Assembly (NCBI GenBank): GCA_029287875.1
Contig: JARFQH010000383.1
Coordinates: forward strand, 1-11,150
Direction: 5' to 3'
DNA: 11,150 bases
Source of the DNA: Desulfobacteraceae bacterium
GTDB lineage: Bacteria; Desulfobacterota; Desulfobacteria; Desulfobacterales; SG8-13
Shown: positions 1-5,878 of the stretch, in pieces
Layout of the letters: every line of letters begins with the position of its first letter
How positions within the stretch are numbered: the first letter of the stretch is position 1
Translations under genes and position numbers: made by a program
Notes under the pieces: model-generated
What the model was told of the DNA's origin: nothing
The model's database searches: none
The model's input: the letters and a program-made list of their open reading frames with translations, nothing else

Positions 1-446
1 GCATACATGGCGTAGTAGGCCGGCATCATGGTGCCGAAGGGGCTTTCCCATTGGATGTCCGCGCCGCGGCCCATGCGCTCCTGGGACTCGGACGAGGATA
101 TCTCCGACATTTTCTGAAAGCCGAGCACAGCCACCACGCTGTGCAGGCCGGAGGCCACCAGCGAATAGGCCAGCCGCAGTCCGGTGCTGCTCGCTGAACA
201 GAGGCTCTCGACATAAAAGGTCGGCTGCGGGTTGAGGCCGAGGTATTCCGCCAGGACGCCGGCCGGCGACCGTTGTTTGTCGTACTCCGGTGCCGAACAG
301 ACCACCGATGCGTCGATGTCGCCGGCGGTGAGCCCGGCGTCCCCGACGGCTTCTCTAAACCCGTCGAACACCAATTCCCTGATCGATCCCGGATATTGCC
401 GGACGAACTTGCTCTGACCGACACCGATGATGGCTACCTTGTTCAT
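1..446 (-). CDS. Thiolase-family protein (SCP-x/acetyl-CoA acetyltransferase-like), 3' part cut by window edge
   Basis: This reading frame runs open from an ATG at 446-444 to the left edge, giving the first 148 residues of a protein that should be near 390. It begins MNKVAIIGVGQSKF, the typical first strand of SCP-x-like thiolases. The segment ESLCSASSTG places a candidate nucleophilic cysteine at residue 83, where this family has its acyl-accepting Cys. Such enzymes cleave or form 3-oxoacyl-CoA, and many bacterial members work with a DUF35 (OB-fold/zinc ribbon) partner encoded next door; that partner, if present, would be off the left edge. The gene lies 75 bp downstream of the short-chain dehydrogenase on the same strand, so it is probably the third gene of the bamA operon. 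Its ribosome binding site is weak (GAAAGG about 11 bases before the ATG). A role in thiolysis of 3-oxopimelyl-CoA is inference from context. The family call is solid; the substrate is unknown, and the catalytic His/Cys of the C-terminal half cannot be seen. Confidence 0.85.
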   Translation of the reverse strand, partial: MNKVAIIGVGQSKFVRQYPGSIRELVFDGFREAVGDAGLTAGDIDASVVCSAPEYDKQRSPAGVLAEYLGLNPQPTFYVESLCSASSTGLRLAYSLVASGLHSVVAVLGFQKMSEISSSESQERMGRGADIQWESPFGTMMPAYYAMY

Positions 447-490
447 GGCTGATATTACCTTTCAATAAGCTGTTCATGGCTTTTAACCCA

Positions 491-518
491 GAACGTTGAA
501 CCCTGAACCGCTCAACCC
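491..518. repeat. Short degenerate tract of TGAAC-like units between two operon genes
   Basis: The spacer between the dehydrogenase and the thiolase contains consecutive variants of the same small unit (GAACGTTGAACC, CTGAACC, GCTCAACC). It contains no coding signal. It is similar in style to the intergenic inverted repeat at 3361-3424, although the sequences are not the same. It may be a remnant of a dispersed intergenic repeat; this is a weak call. Confidence 0.3.
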
Positions 519-521
519 GGA

Positions 522-1271
522 TTATATATACTGCCCCCCATCGACCTTGATGACTTCGCCCGTGATGTGTCGGGCTTTGTCCGAGGCCAGAAAGGACACG
601 ACATACGCCAGATCCTCCGGTTGTCCCACGCGCTTGAGCACGATTTCGGCCATCGCCATGTCGATGATCTTGTCGCGCGCCTCAGATTCCCGGAGCATGG
701 CGGTTTCGATCAGGCCGGGTGCAACGGCATTGACATTGACCCCGAAAGCCCCCAGTTCCTTGGCCAGGGCTTTGGTCAGGCCGACGATGCCGGCCTTGGA
801 GGCGGAGTAGTTCATCTGACCGAACTTGCCGCGCAGCCCATTGATGGAGGTGATGTTGATGATCTTGCCGTATTTCTGCTCCTTGAAAATCGGAGCCGTG
901 TGGCGAATAAAGTTAAAGTAGCCCTTTAAATTAACTTCGATGACGCGGTCCCATTGTTCCTCGGTCATCTTCCAGGACACGCCGTCCCAGTTCATCCCGG
1001 CATTGTTGACCAGGATCTGGAGGCTGCCGAAAGCCTCTATGGCCGCCTGTACGGTGGCGGTGGCATCCTTAAAGGAAGCGATGTCGCATTTGACCGCCAC
1101 GGCCTTGCGACCCAGACCACGGATTTCCTCGGCGTACTTTTGGGCTTCCTCTTCGTGTTTGCGGTAGGTGAGGCACACGTTGGCACCTTCACGGGCCAGC
1201 TCTTGCGCAATGGCCGCCCCGATTCCCTGGGACCCCCCCGTAACGATTGCATTTTTTCCTTCGAGAAGCAT
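522..1271 (-). CDS. Short-chain dehydrogenase/reductase (FabG-like), probable 3-hydroxyacyl-CoA dehydrogenase
   Basis: This is a 249-residue classical SDR, the usual length for the family. The Rossmann cofactor motif TGGSQGIG is at residues 11-18, NNAG at 89-92, and the catalytic tetrad is complete: Asn114, Ser142, Tyr155 and Lys159 (YSASK). The end VDGGQYI is normal for FabG-type enzymes. An ATG lies five codons upstream (1286), but I chose the ATG at 1271-1269 because GGAGGAG sits 6 bases before it and because MLLEGKNAIVTGG is the normal family start; the longer form would begin inside that ribosome binding site. Asn31 and Arg37 in the beta2/alpha3 area do not settle NAD versus NADP. The gene starts 26 bp after bamA and is followed by a thiolase, so oxidation of 3-hydroxypimelyl-CoA or a related 3-hydroxyacyl-CoA is the likely job. 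Alternatives are a ketoacyl reductase or a BbsD-like dehydrogenase. Fold certain, substrate inferred. Confidence 0.93.
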   Translation of the reverse strand: MLLEGKNAIVTGGSQGIGAAIAQELAREGANVCLTYRKHEEEAQKYAEEIRGLGRKAVAVKCDIASFKDATATVQAAIEAFGSLQILVNNAGMNWDGVSWKMTEEQWDRVIEVNLKGYFNFIRHTAPIFKEQKYGKIINITSINGLRGKFGQMNYSASKAGIVGLTKALAKELGAFGVNVNAVAPGLIETAMLRESEARDKIIDMAMAEIVLKRVGQPEDLAYVVSFLASDKARHITGEVIKVDGGQYI

Positions 1272-1297
1272 GGTGCTCTCCTCCATGGTTTAGCCGG

Positions 1298-2431
1298 TTA
1301 GCTCTGCGGTTTTCCGAGTACTGCCGCCATGAACTCCAGGTCGAAGGCGTCGCTGCGGTTCATTCGTCGACGGAACTCGATAAAATCGATGGTGTCTTTT
1401 CCGGTTATCTTTTTGGTGTTGAAGGCGTTGAATCCCAGATAGGCTTCACCGTTCATGTTGGCCGCCAGCCAATGGCGGTTGATGACCTTGGCCTGGTCCC
1501 AGAAGAATTTCTTTTTCAGGCGGATGCCTTCGACGCTTTTGATCAGACAGCCGGGGAAGAGGTTTGTGTATGTCCACAGGATTTTGTCGACTTCGGCATC
1601 CAGCCGTTCGAAGTCGGTTCGGGCGTTTTTAACGACATCGCGGGCTTTGCGGGCCTCTTCGCCGGTCTTGAATTCGCCGTAAACGATTTCACCGTCCTCG
1701 ACATACGTGTCGGTGGTCACGGCTGGGTTGCGAAGCCAGCCGTCGTCCTGTTTGATGACCGGTACGCACTTGGAGACAAGGCCCAGGCGCTGCATCTTGT
1801 AGGCGCTCCACATTTCGCAGGAAACGCAATTCCACATGGCCAGTTCCATGGGCAGCATCCATGGCAGAAAATCACTGCTGCCACCGTCCGGTGCGGAACC
1901 GTGACGCGGACCGGCCTGCCCGAAAATGGCAAGGTCACTGGCAAGGGTGGTGTCGCAGGCCATGCCGATTTCCTGTCCGCCCGCCACACGCATGCCGTTG
2001 ACCCTGCAGATGGTTGGTTTCTTGCAGGTGAGGATGCTGTCGACCATTGCGTTGAACAGGTCCATGTAAGCGCCGTATTCGTTGGGACGGCCGGCATAGT
2101 ACTCCGCATATTCCCTGGTATTGCCTCCGGTGCAGAAGGCCTTGTCGCCGACCGCTGTAAAAATGGCGGCCACAACAGAATGATCGGCCGATGCGCGTTG
2201 GAAACCGGCGATCACGCCCTTGACCATTTCAGTGGTGTACGAGTTGTACTGCTTGGGGTTGTTGAGGGTGATCCAGGCGGAATGGAGGCCGTCGACCGGG
2301 TTGCCCTGGGGGTCGCGAATCGTTTTTTTTTCAAACATGATGCCGGGCGCTTCATTTGAAAAATGTTCATCGCCCCAGAGAAAATGGTCTTTGCTGCCGG
2401 ACTCCCGCGGTAACCAGTTTAAATCGGCCAT
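1298..2431 (-). CDS. bamA: 6-oxocyclohex-1-ene-1-carbonyl-CoA hydrolase (ring-opening hydrolase of the benzoyl-CoA pathway)
   Basis: The 377-residue product is recognisable as BamA/Oah, a crotonase-fold hydrolase that adds water to and cleaves the alicyclic ring of 6-oxocyclohex-1-ene-1-carbonyl-CoA, giving 3-hydroxypimelyl-CoA in the cytoplasm. Length fits the family (about 380). The oxyanion-hole segments of the crotonase fold are CTGGNT at 100-105 and NGMRVAGGQEIG at 145-156; the stretch GPRHGSAPDGGSSDFLPW (174-191) is strongly characteristic of BamA rather than of ordinary enoyl-CoA hydratases. The start is secure: AAGGAG lies 7 bases before the ATG. It is the first gene of a minus-strand operon with an SDR and a thiolase, which can carry out the next two beta-oxidation-like steps. 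A sigma70-like promoter and a near-palindrome lie upstream. bamA is a standard marker for anaerobic aromatic degraders; homologues also occur in degraders of polycyclic or cyclohexane carboxylic acids, so the exact growth substrate is not fixed by this gene. Confidence 0.96.
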   Translation of the reverse strand: MADLNWLPRESGSKDHFLWGDEHFSNEAPGIMFEKKTIRDPQGNPVDGLHSAWITLNNPKQYNSYTTEMVKGVIAGFQRASADHSVVAAIFTAVGDKAFCTGGNTREYAEYYAGRPNEYGAYMDLFNAMVDSILTCKKPTICRVNGMRVAGGQEIGMACDTTLASDLAIFGQAGPRHGSAPDGGSSDFLPWMLPMELAMWNCVSCEMWSAYKMQRLGLVSKCVPVIKQDDGWLRNPAVTTDTYVEDGEIVYGEFKTGEEARKARDVVKNARTDFERLDAEVDKILWTYTNLFPGCLIKSVEGIRLKKKFFWDQAKVINRHWLAANMNGEAYLGFNAFNTKKITGKDTIDFIEFRRRMNRSDAFDLEFMAAVLGKPQS

Positions 2432-2460
2432 GACGCAACTCCTTTTTAAAGTATTAGTAT

Positions 2461-2477
2461 TACCAATATTATCGGTA
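2461..2477. promoter_or_regulatory. Possible operator: 17-bp near-palindrome upstream of bamA
   Basis: TACCAATATTATCGGTA is an inverted repeat with half-sites TACC.ATA and TAT.GGTA around a central T, with a single mismatched pair. It lies between the proposed bamA promoter and the bamA ribosome binding site, where a bound repressor would block transcription. Size and symmetry suit a TetR-, MarR- or GntR-type dimer, but no such regulator gene is in the window. Role is inference. Confidence 0.35.
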
Positions 2478-2536
2478 AGATACCCCCTTAACTGTCTAAA
2501 CGGCGTTCAATTGATATCAAAACGTTATTTTATAGC

Positions 2537-2566
2537 TATATATTAGCTACGCTCACAACAAGTCAA
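2537..2566 (-). promoter_or_regulatory. Likely sigma70-type promoter of the bamA operon
   Basis: On the minus strand TTGACT (2566-2561) is followed after 18 bases by TATATA (2542-2537), inside an AT-rich stretch of the bamA upstream region. A TAATAT with 15-base spacing overlaps as an alternative -10. Transcription would start roughly 100 bases before the bamA ATG, leaving a leader that includes the palindrome at 2461-2477. Confidence 0.45.
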
Positions 2567-2707
2567 GAAAAAAAGTATCGCCTCATCCGGACTCCGGCGC
2601 GTCATTTTTATACACAATAACGGTTCGCGGGCCCATGAGCGTTTAATGCCGGTCACCTGGCTTTGTGTTATGACCCACCGCAAACCGTTGGCGGTGCTTC
2701 GGTTAGC

Positions 2708-2736
2708 TTGACAGATGGTCGCGGGCCTTGTAGATG
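2708..2736 (+). promoter_or_regulatory. Possible promoter of the GNAT gene
   Basis: A perfect TTGACA (2708-2713) is followed after 17 bases by TAGATG (2731-2736), a poor -10 that matches the consensus at three positions. It would place the transcript start about 43 bases before the GTG start at 2786. Activity is uncertain and may need an activator. Confidence 0.3.
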
Positions 2737-2785
2737 GAGTTGGCCTACGGTTGCGCTATCTCATTCTTCAAAGGAGGTTGGCCCG

Positions 2786-3340
2786 GTGCGTTATCCGAAA
2801 GAAGTCGTGCTTAAAGACAAAACGGAGGCGATCATTCGCCCACTCGAAAAAAAGGACGAAACGAAATTGCGGGAACTGTACGCAGCACTTCCTGAAAAGG
2901 ACCGCTGGTTCATGCGCCACGATGTGGTGAATCCGGATGTCGTCCACCGCATGATCGCGGCCATCGGCAAGGGGAACGTCCTATCGATGGTGGCGCTCGT
3001 CGGTGATCGCGTCGTGGCCCACGCCAGCCTGCTGATGCGGGGCTATGGCTGCACCCGCCATGTCGGTAGACTCAGGATCGCGGTTATGCCGGAGCTCCGG
3101 CACAAGCGCCTGGGTACCTGGATTCTGCTCGACCTCATTCAACTGGGCATGGATCAGGGGTTGGACGATATACGGGCCGATTTCGTAGTGGGCATCGAGG
3201 ATGCGGCGATAGAGGCCGCCCGCAAGCTCGATTTTTTCAAGGTGGCGGTCCTGCCGGAGTATGTGAAAAGCCCGCGGGGGACCCGTTACGACCTGCAGAT
3301 CATGATCAAGCGGTTGCATCGGAACTGGGGTGACTTCTAA
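2786..3340 (+). CDS. GNAT-family N-acetyltransferase
   Basis: The product is 184 residues, a normal length for a single GNAT domain. The core motif A is LRIAVMPELRHKRLG (97-111 region), where RHKRLG at 105-110 forms the acetyl-CoA pyrophosphate loop (R/Q-x-x-G-x-G/A type). The strand before it and the helix TWILLDLIQLGMDQG after it complete the fold, and the second half (IEDAAIEAARKLDFFKVAVLPEYV) has the usual shape of motif B. I place the start at GTG 2786 because AGGAGG lies 8 bases upstream; longer forms from a TTG near 2663 lack a binding site and have a low-quality N-terminus. The closing part YDLQIMIKRL resembles GNAT proteins found beside CoA-ligase and acyl-CoA genes, but I cannot name the substrate. 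It stands divergent from bamA and upstream of a second GNAT gene. Acetylation of a protein lysine is possible, and so is a small-molecule substrate. Confidence 0.88.
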   Translation: MRYPKEVVLKDKTEAIIRPLEKKDETKLRELYAALPEKDRWFMRHDVVNPDVVHRMIAAIGKGNVLSMVALVGDRVVAHASLLMRGYGCTRHVGRLRIAVMPELRHKRLGTWILLDLIQLGMDQGLDDIRADFVVGIEDAAIEAARKLDFFKVAVLPEYVKSPRGTRYDLQIMIKRLHRNWGDF

Positions 3341-3360
3341 CGCGAAGAAACTTGATACTT

Positions 3361-3424
3361 GAAACTGGAAACTTGGATTCGGATCAGTTCGTTCTTTTTT
3401 CCCGAGTTTCAAGTTTCCAGTTTC
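3361..3424. repeat. Intergenic inverted repeat with perfect 15-bp arms
   Basis: GAAACTGGAAACTTG (3361-3375) and CAAGTTTCCAGTTTC (3410-3424) are exact reverse complements separated by 34 bases. It starts 20 bp after the stop of the first GNAT gene. The stem is AT-rich and has no T-run after it, so it is a poor intrinsic terminator. It may be a dispersed intergenic palindromic repeat, or it may stabilise or process the transcript between the two GNAT genes. Confidence 0.6.
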
Positions 3425-3509
3425 GAACACAGCTTCCGGTCCAGAAGAGTCCAAATTTCCGCTAAGAATTTTTTGAATAAATCAGCTGAAAACTCAGCAA
3501 CGAGAGTTT

Positions 3510-4145
3510 ATGCGAGATTCACGGCAAGAAGAGATTCAGCTCACCGCGCCCATGGGTGCCTTGACCATCCGGTCCTTCTGCAGCTCCAGAGAAATCCGGC
3601 AGACCACATTCAACCCTCAGTTCAGCAGCCACGCCCAATACCGGTCTCTTTACACCCGACGGCAGAGCTTGGAAGACAATGCCGACCAGCCTGACACCAA
3701 TGTCACCCTGGCCTTGGCGGACGGCAATTTAATCGTCGGATTCGGGGTGCTGGCCTATCCGGAAGCAGGAGAGCGCTGGGCCGAACTCGAACCTCGGGTC
3801 ATGATGGAGGTCAAGGCGATCGAGACCTGCCGCGCCTGGCGCTCCCAAGGCCTGGCCAAAGGCATCCTCTCGATGTTGCTGCACCACCCGTTCGTGGAAG
3901 ACAAGATCGTGTATATGGTCGGGTATTCCTGGACCTGGGATCTGGATGGCACGAAAAAAACGGCGCAACAGTATCGTCGCATGCTGATCAGACTCTTCGA
4001 GCCGTTCGGGTTCGTGGAGTATCAGACCAATGAACCGAACATCTGCCTCAAACCGGAGAACGTGTTCATGGGGAGAATCGGCAAAAATGTTTCTTCGAAG
4101 GGGCAGGACGACTTTAAATGGCTGCGCTTTGGCATGCATTCTTGA
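3510..4145 (+). CDS. GNAT-family N-acetyltransferase, AcuA-like
   Basis: This 211-residue protein has an acetyltransferase core with motif A around VKAIETCRAWRSQGLAKGIL (101-120); RSQGLA at 111-116 is the acetyl-CoA binding loop. Length and the motif region (a conserved AIE before the loop) resemble AcuA of Bacillus (about 210 residues), which acetylates and inactivates acetyl-CoA synthetase at a lysine. That likeness is from memory and is moderate. Residues 136-148 (MVGYSWTWDLDGT) and the C-terminal tail are not part of a minimal GNAT domain. The start ATG at 3510 has only a weak GAGAG a few bases upstream; an in-frame ATG at 3552 has no better signal. It follows the first GNAT gene after 169 bp and converges with the yvcK-like gene. 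Together with bamA nearby, a role in acetylation control of acyl- or aryl-CoA ligases is an attractive but unproven inference. Confidence 0.82.
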   Translation: MRDSRQEEIQLTAPMGALTIRSFCSSREIRQTTFNPQFSSHAQYRSLYTRRQSLEDNADQPDTNVTLALADGNLIVGFGVLAYPEAGERWAELEPRVMMEVKAIETCRAWRSQGLAKGILSMLLHHPFVEDKIVYMVGYSWTWDLDGTKKTAQQYRRMLIRLFEPFGFVEYQTNEPNICLKPENVFMGRIGKNVSSKGQDDFKWLRFGMHS

Positions 4146-4273
4146 TCAGTTTCCGTCCACAAATAACCCTTTGCCGCAATGTCTGTGTGATTTCCTTTAA
4201 CTTGCAAAAAAATTAAGTATTTATGGATCGAAAAATGATCAGGGACTTTAGTAAAATCGCGGATGGATGCTAA

Positions 4274-5242
4274 TCAAGGTGCAGTGATGAGGTCTTTTAA
4301 CAGTGTCGCGAGCTTGCGCGAGTCATGGCGCACGATGCCGGCCGTGCTTTCCAGCAAATCGAGCGCATAGATTTTCCGCTCGTCCCACCAGCCGTCCCAG
4401 TTGTCGAGTTCGACAAATTCCGCCTTTTGTTCGTGGTAACGCAGCAGCAGTTCGGCACTTGGCTTGCGGTTGTTGTAAATGATACCATTCAGAGGCCTTT
4501 CAATTGCCTCCTCGAGCGTCTTGACGAAATCGCGGCCGTTAAACTGATGGGTTTCACCGAACTTCGTCATGATGTTAAGGATGAAAAGGACCGGTGCTTT
4601 GGATTTCTGCAGGCCCTCTTTGAGGCCCCGTACAATCAGGCTTGGAACGATACTGGTGAACAGATCGCCGGGACCGATCACGATCATATCGGCCTGTCGA
4701 ATCGCCTTCAGAACCGGTGGATAGACGGTTATGGTATCGCTGTGATGCGGAACGAGAAAAACATCGCGGATTTTTTCACGCTGCGTGCCGCGCGGCATGT
4801 CGATGGCGGTTTCACCGTAGATGCGGGTGCCGTCGGTCAACTCCGCCACCAGGGTCGCCTTGTCGATGGTGACGGGCAGGATATGGCCGCGAACATCCAG
4901 AATCTCGGCTAGGGCCTGGATACCGGAAGGAAAACTGCCCGTGTAGCGCGACAGCATCGTTATCAGCATGTTTCCGGCGTTGTGGCCGGCCAGACGCCGG
5001 TCGGCGGTGAAGCGTTTGAGGAAGATGGTGCGGGCGATGTCGCGATGAGGCGATAAGGCCAGGATGCACTTCAGTGCATCGCCCGGTGGAAGAATGCCCA
5101 GTTCGTCCCGCAGACGCCCCGTGCTGCCGCCACTGTCTACCATAGAGACGATTGCAGTGATATCGAGTAATTCGAGATCTCTAAGACCCGCCAGCAGTGC
5201 GTATTGACCGCTACCGCCGCCGATGGTCACGATTTTATGCAT
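4274..5242 (-). CDS. yvcK: YvcK/CofD-like protein (gluconeogenesis-factor family)
   Basis: The 322-residue product matches the YvcK branch of the CofD/2-phospho-L-lactate transferase superfamily, whose members are about 310-330 residues. Visible motifs are GGGSG at 8-12 (nucleotide-sugar binding turn), DSGGSTGRLR at 37-46, LPPGD at 51-55, AGHNAGN at 85-91, GPGDLFTSI at 190-198 and NIMTKFGET at 223-231. In Bacillus and Listeria, YvcK binds UDP-sugars and links central carbon metabolism to cell-wall synthesis; its reaction, if any, is not settled. The frame continues upstream to a TTG at 5308, but I chose the ATG at 5242-5240 because MHKIVTIGGGSG is the normal family start. Neither start has a clear ribosome binding site. 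It lies 82 bp after the small gene at 5325-5675 and is probably co-transcribed with it. The rapZ and whiA neighbours common in Gram-positives are absent. Confidence 0.92.
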   Translation of the reverse strand: MHKIVTIGGGSGQYALLAGLRDLELLDITAIVSMVDSGGSTGRLRDELGILPPGDALKCILALSPHRDIARTIFLKRFTADRRLAGHNAGNMLITMLSRYTGSFPSGIQALAEILDVRGHILPVTIDKATLVAELTDGTRIYGETAIDMPRGTQREKIRDVFLVPHHSDTITVYPPVLKAIRQADMIVIGPGDLFTSIVPSLIVRGLKEGLQKSKAPVLFILNIMTKFGETHQFNGRDFVKTLEEAIERPLNGIIYNNRKPSAELLLRYHEQKAEFVELDNWDGWWDERKIYALDLLESTAGIVRHDSRKLATLLKDLITAP

Positions 5243-5324
5243 GGTGGAACCAGAAGCTTGAAAGAAGGTTAGGGCCGTTGTCCGTCGATGATATGCGGAA
5301 AGAAGCAAGAGGAAGCCATACCGC

Positions 5325-5675
5325 CTACTTGACCCCCAGTTCCTCCTTCAACCATTTTTTCAGGTCGCCTTCGATCGCATAGACGCCTTTGAGTTCGCAG
5401 ACCGGTTTCTGGAACTGTTGCGGCAGTTCGAATTGGGCCAGCTCGGTAGCTTCCTCGGAATTTCGGCGGATCAAATAGACGTAGTAGGGTTTGGACCAGC
5501 AATTGACGACGAAATAAAGCGTGAAATCGTTTTTCGACCGAATCACATATCCGTCCCCGCGGGCCCAGTTATTGCCCCACTCGAGGTATAATCGGACCGC
5601 TTCCTCCGGTGTCATGTTCCAGTTGATCTCGTCAATCAGGTCCCTGTCTTTTTTAAGCTCTGCGAGCGTCAGCAT
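5325..5675 (-). CDS. Small conserved protein, DVU0772-like, function unknown
   Basis: This encodes a 116-residue acidic, aromatic-rich protein with no signal peptide or membrane segment. The N-terminal part INWNMTPEEAVRLYLEWGNNW (residues 18-37 region) followed by a likely beta-sheet (YVIRSKNDFTLYFVVNCW) reminds me of a family named after DVU0772 of Desulfovibrio, common in Desulfobacterota; I cannot verify that here. No catalytic motif is recognisable. It is a convincing gene: AGGAGAG lies 6 bases before the ATG, and codon use resembles its neighbours. It is the first gene of a minus-strand pair with the yvcK-like gene and is divergent from parA. Confidence 0.82.
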   Translation of the reverse strand: MLTLAELKKDRDLIDEINWNMTPEEAVRLYLEWGNNWARGDGYVIRSKNDFTLYFVVNCWSKPYYVYLIRRNSEEATELAQFELPQQFQKPVCELKGVYAIEGDLKKWLKEELGVK

Positions 5676-5707
5676 GGCACTCTCCTGAGAAAAAGTGTTG
5701 TAATTTT

Positions 5708-5737
5708 GTTATACGCTAACATGAAACCTCGCAACAA
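5708..5737 (-). promoter_or_regulatory. Possible promoter for the DVU0772-like/yvcK pair
   Basis: On the minus strand TTGTTG (5737-5732) is followed after 18 bases by TATAAC (5713-5708). The -10 is good and the -35 poor. The transcript would start about 25 bases before the ribosome binding site of the small gene. Confidence 0.35.
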
Positions 5738-5804
5738 AAAAGTCAAGATTAGACCGTCAGAACACTGAAAGTAGGGGGAGGCAGGGTCGCAACTTAAAAA
5801 CAGG

Positions 5805-5831
5805 TTGATTGTGTTGGAAGATTCTTATAAT
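5805..5831 (+). promoter_or_regulatory. Possible promoter for parA
   Basis: A perfect TATAAT (5826-5831) lies 47 bases before the parA ATG. TTGATT (5805-5810) is the best -35 but with a short 15-base spacer. The -10 is convincing; the -35 assignment is not. Confidence 0.4.
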
Positions 5832-5878
5832 GGAAGAATGCAAGAAAAGAATATGACTGAATAATCAAGGAATCGCAT

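Larger units (their letters stand above)
2432..2785. other. Divergent intergenic region between bamA and the first GNAT gene
   Basis: This 354-bp gap contains no supported gene. The bamA side is AT-rich and carries the promoter and near-palindrome described separately. The GNAT side is more GC-rich. It contains a small stem, CACCGC (2676-2681) with GCGGTG (2691-2696), just upstream of a TTGACA. The frame of the GNAT gene is open back to about 2663, but that extension lacks a ribosome binding site and does not look like protein. Confidence 0.6.

Noticed and set aside
1247..2359. Open frame of 370 codons on the plus strand opposite bamA
   Set aside because: It is the antisense shadow of bamA, a frame kept open by GC-rich codon use. 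It has no ribosome binding site and no recognisable domain, while the opposite strand encodes a clear BamA.
2663..2785. N-terminal extension of the first GNAT protein from a TTG
   Set aside because: The extension has no ribosome binding site and reads unlike protein. A GTG with an ideal AGGAGG starts the GNAT domain at 2786, and a possible promoter lies inside the extension.
4325..4912. Open frame of 195 codons on the plus strand within the yvcK-like gene
   Set aside because: It lies fully antisense to conserved YvcK motifs and has no start signal.
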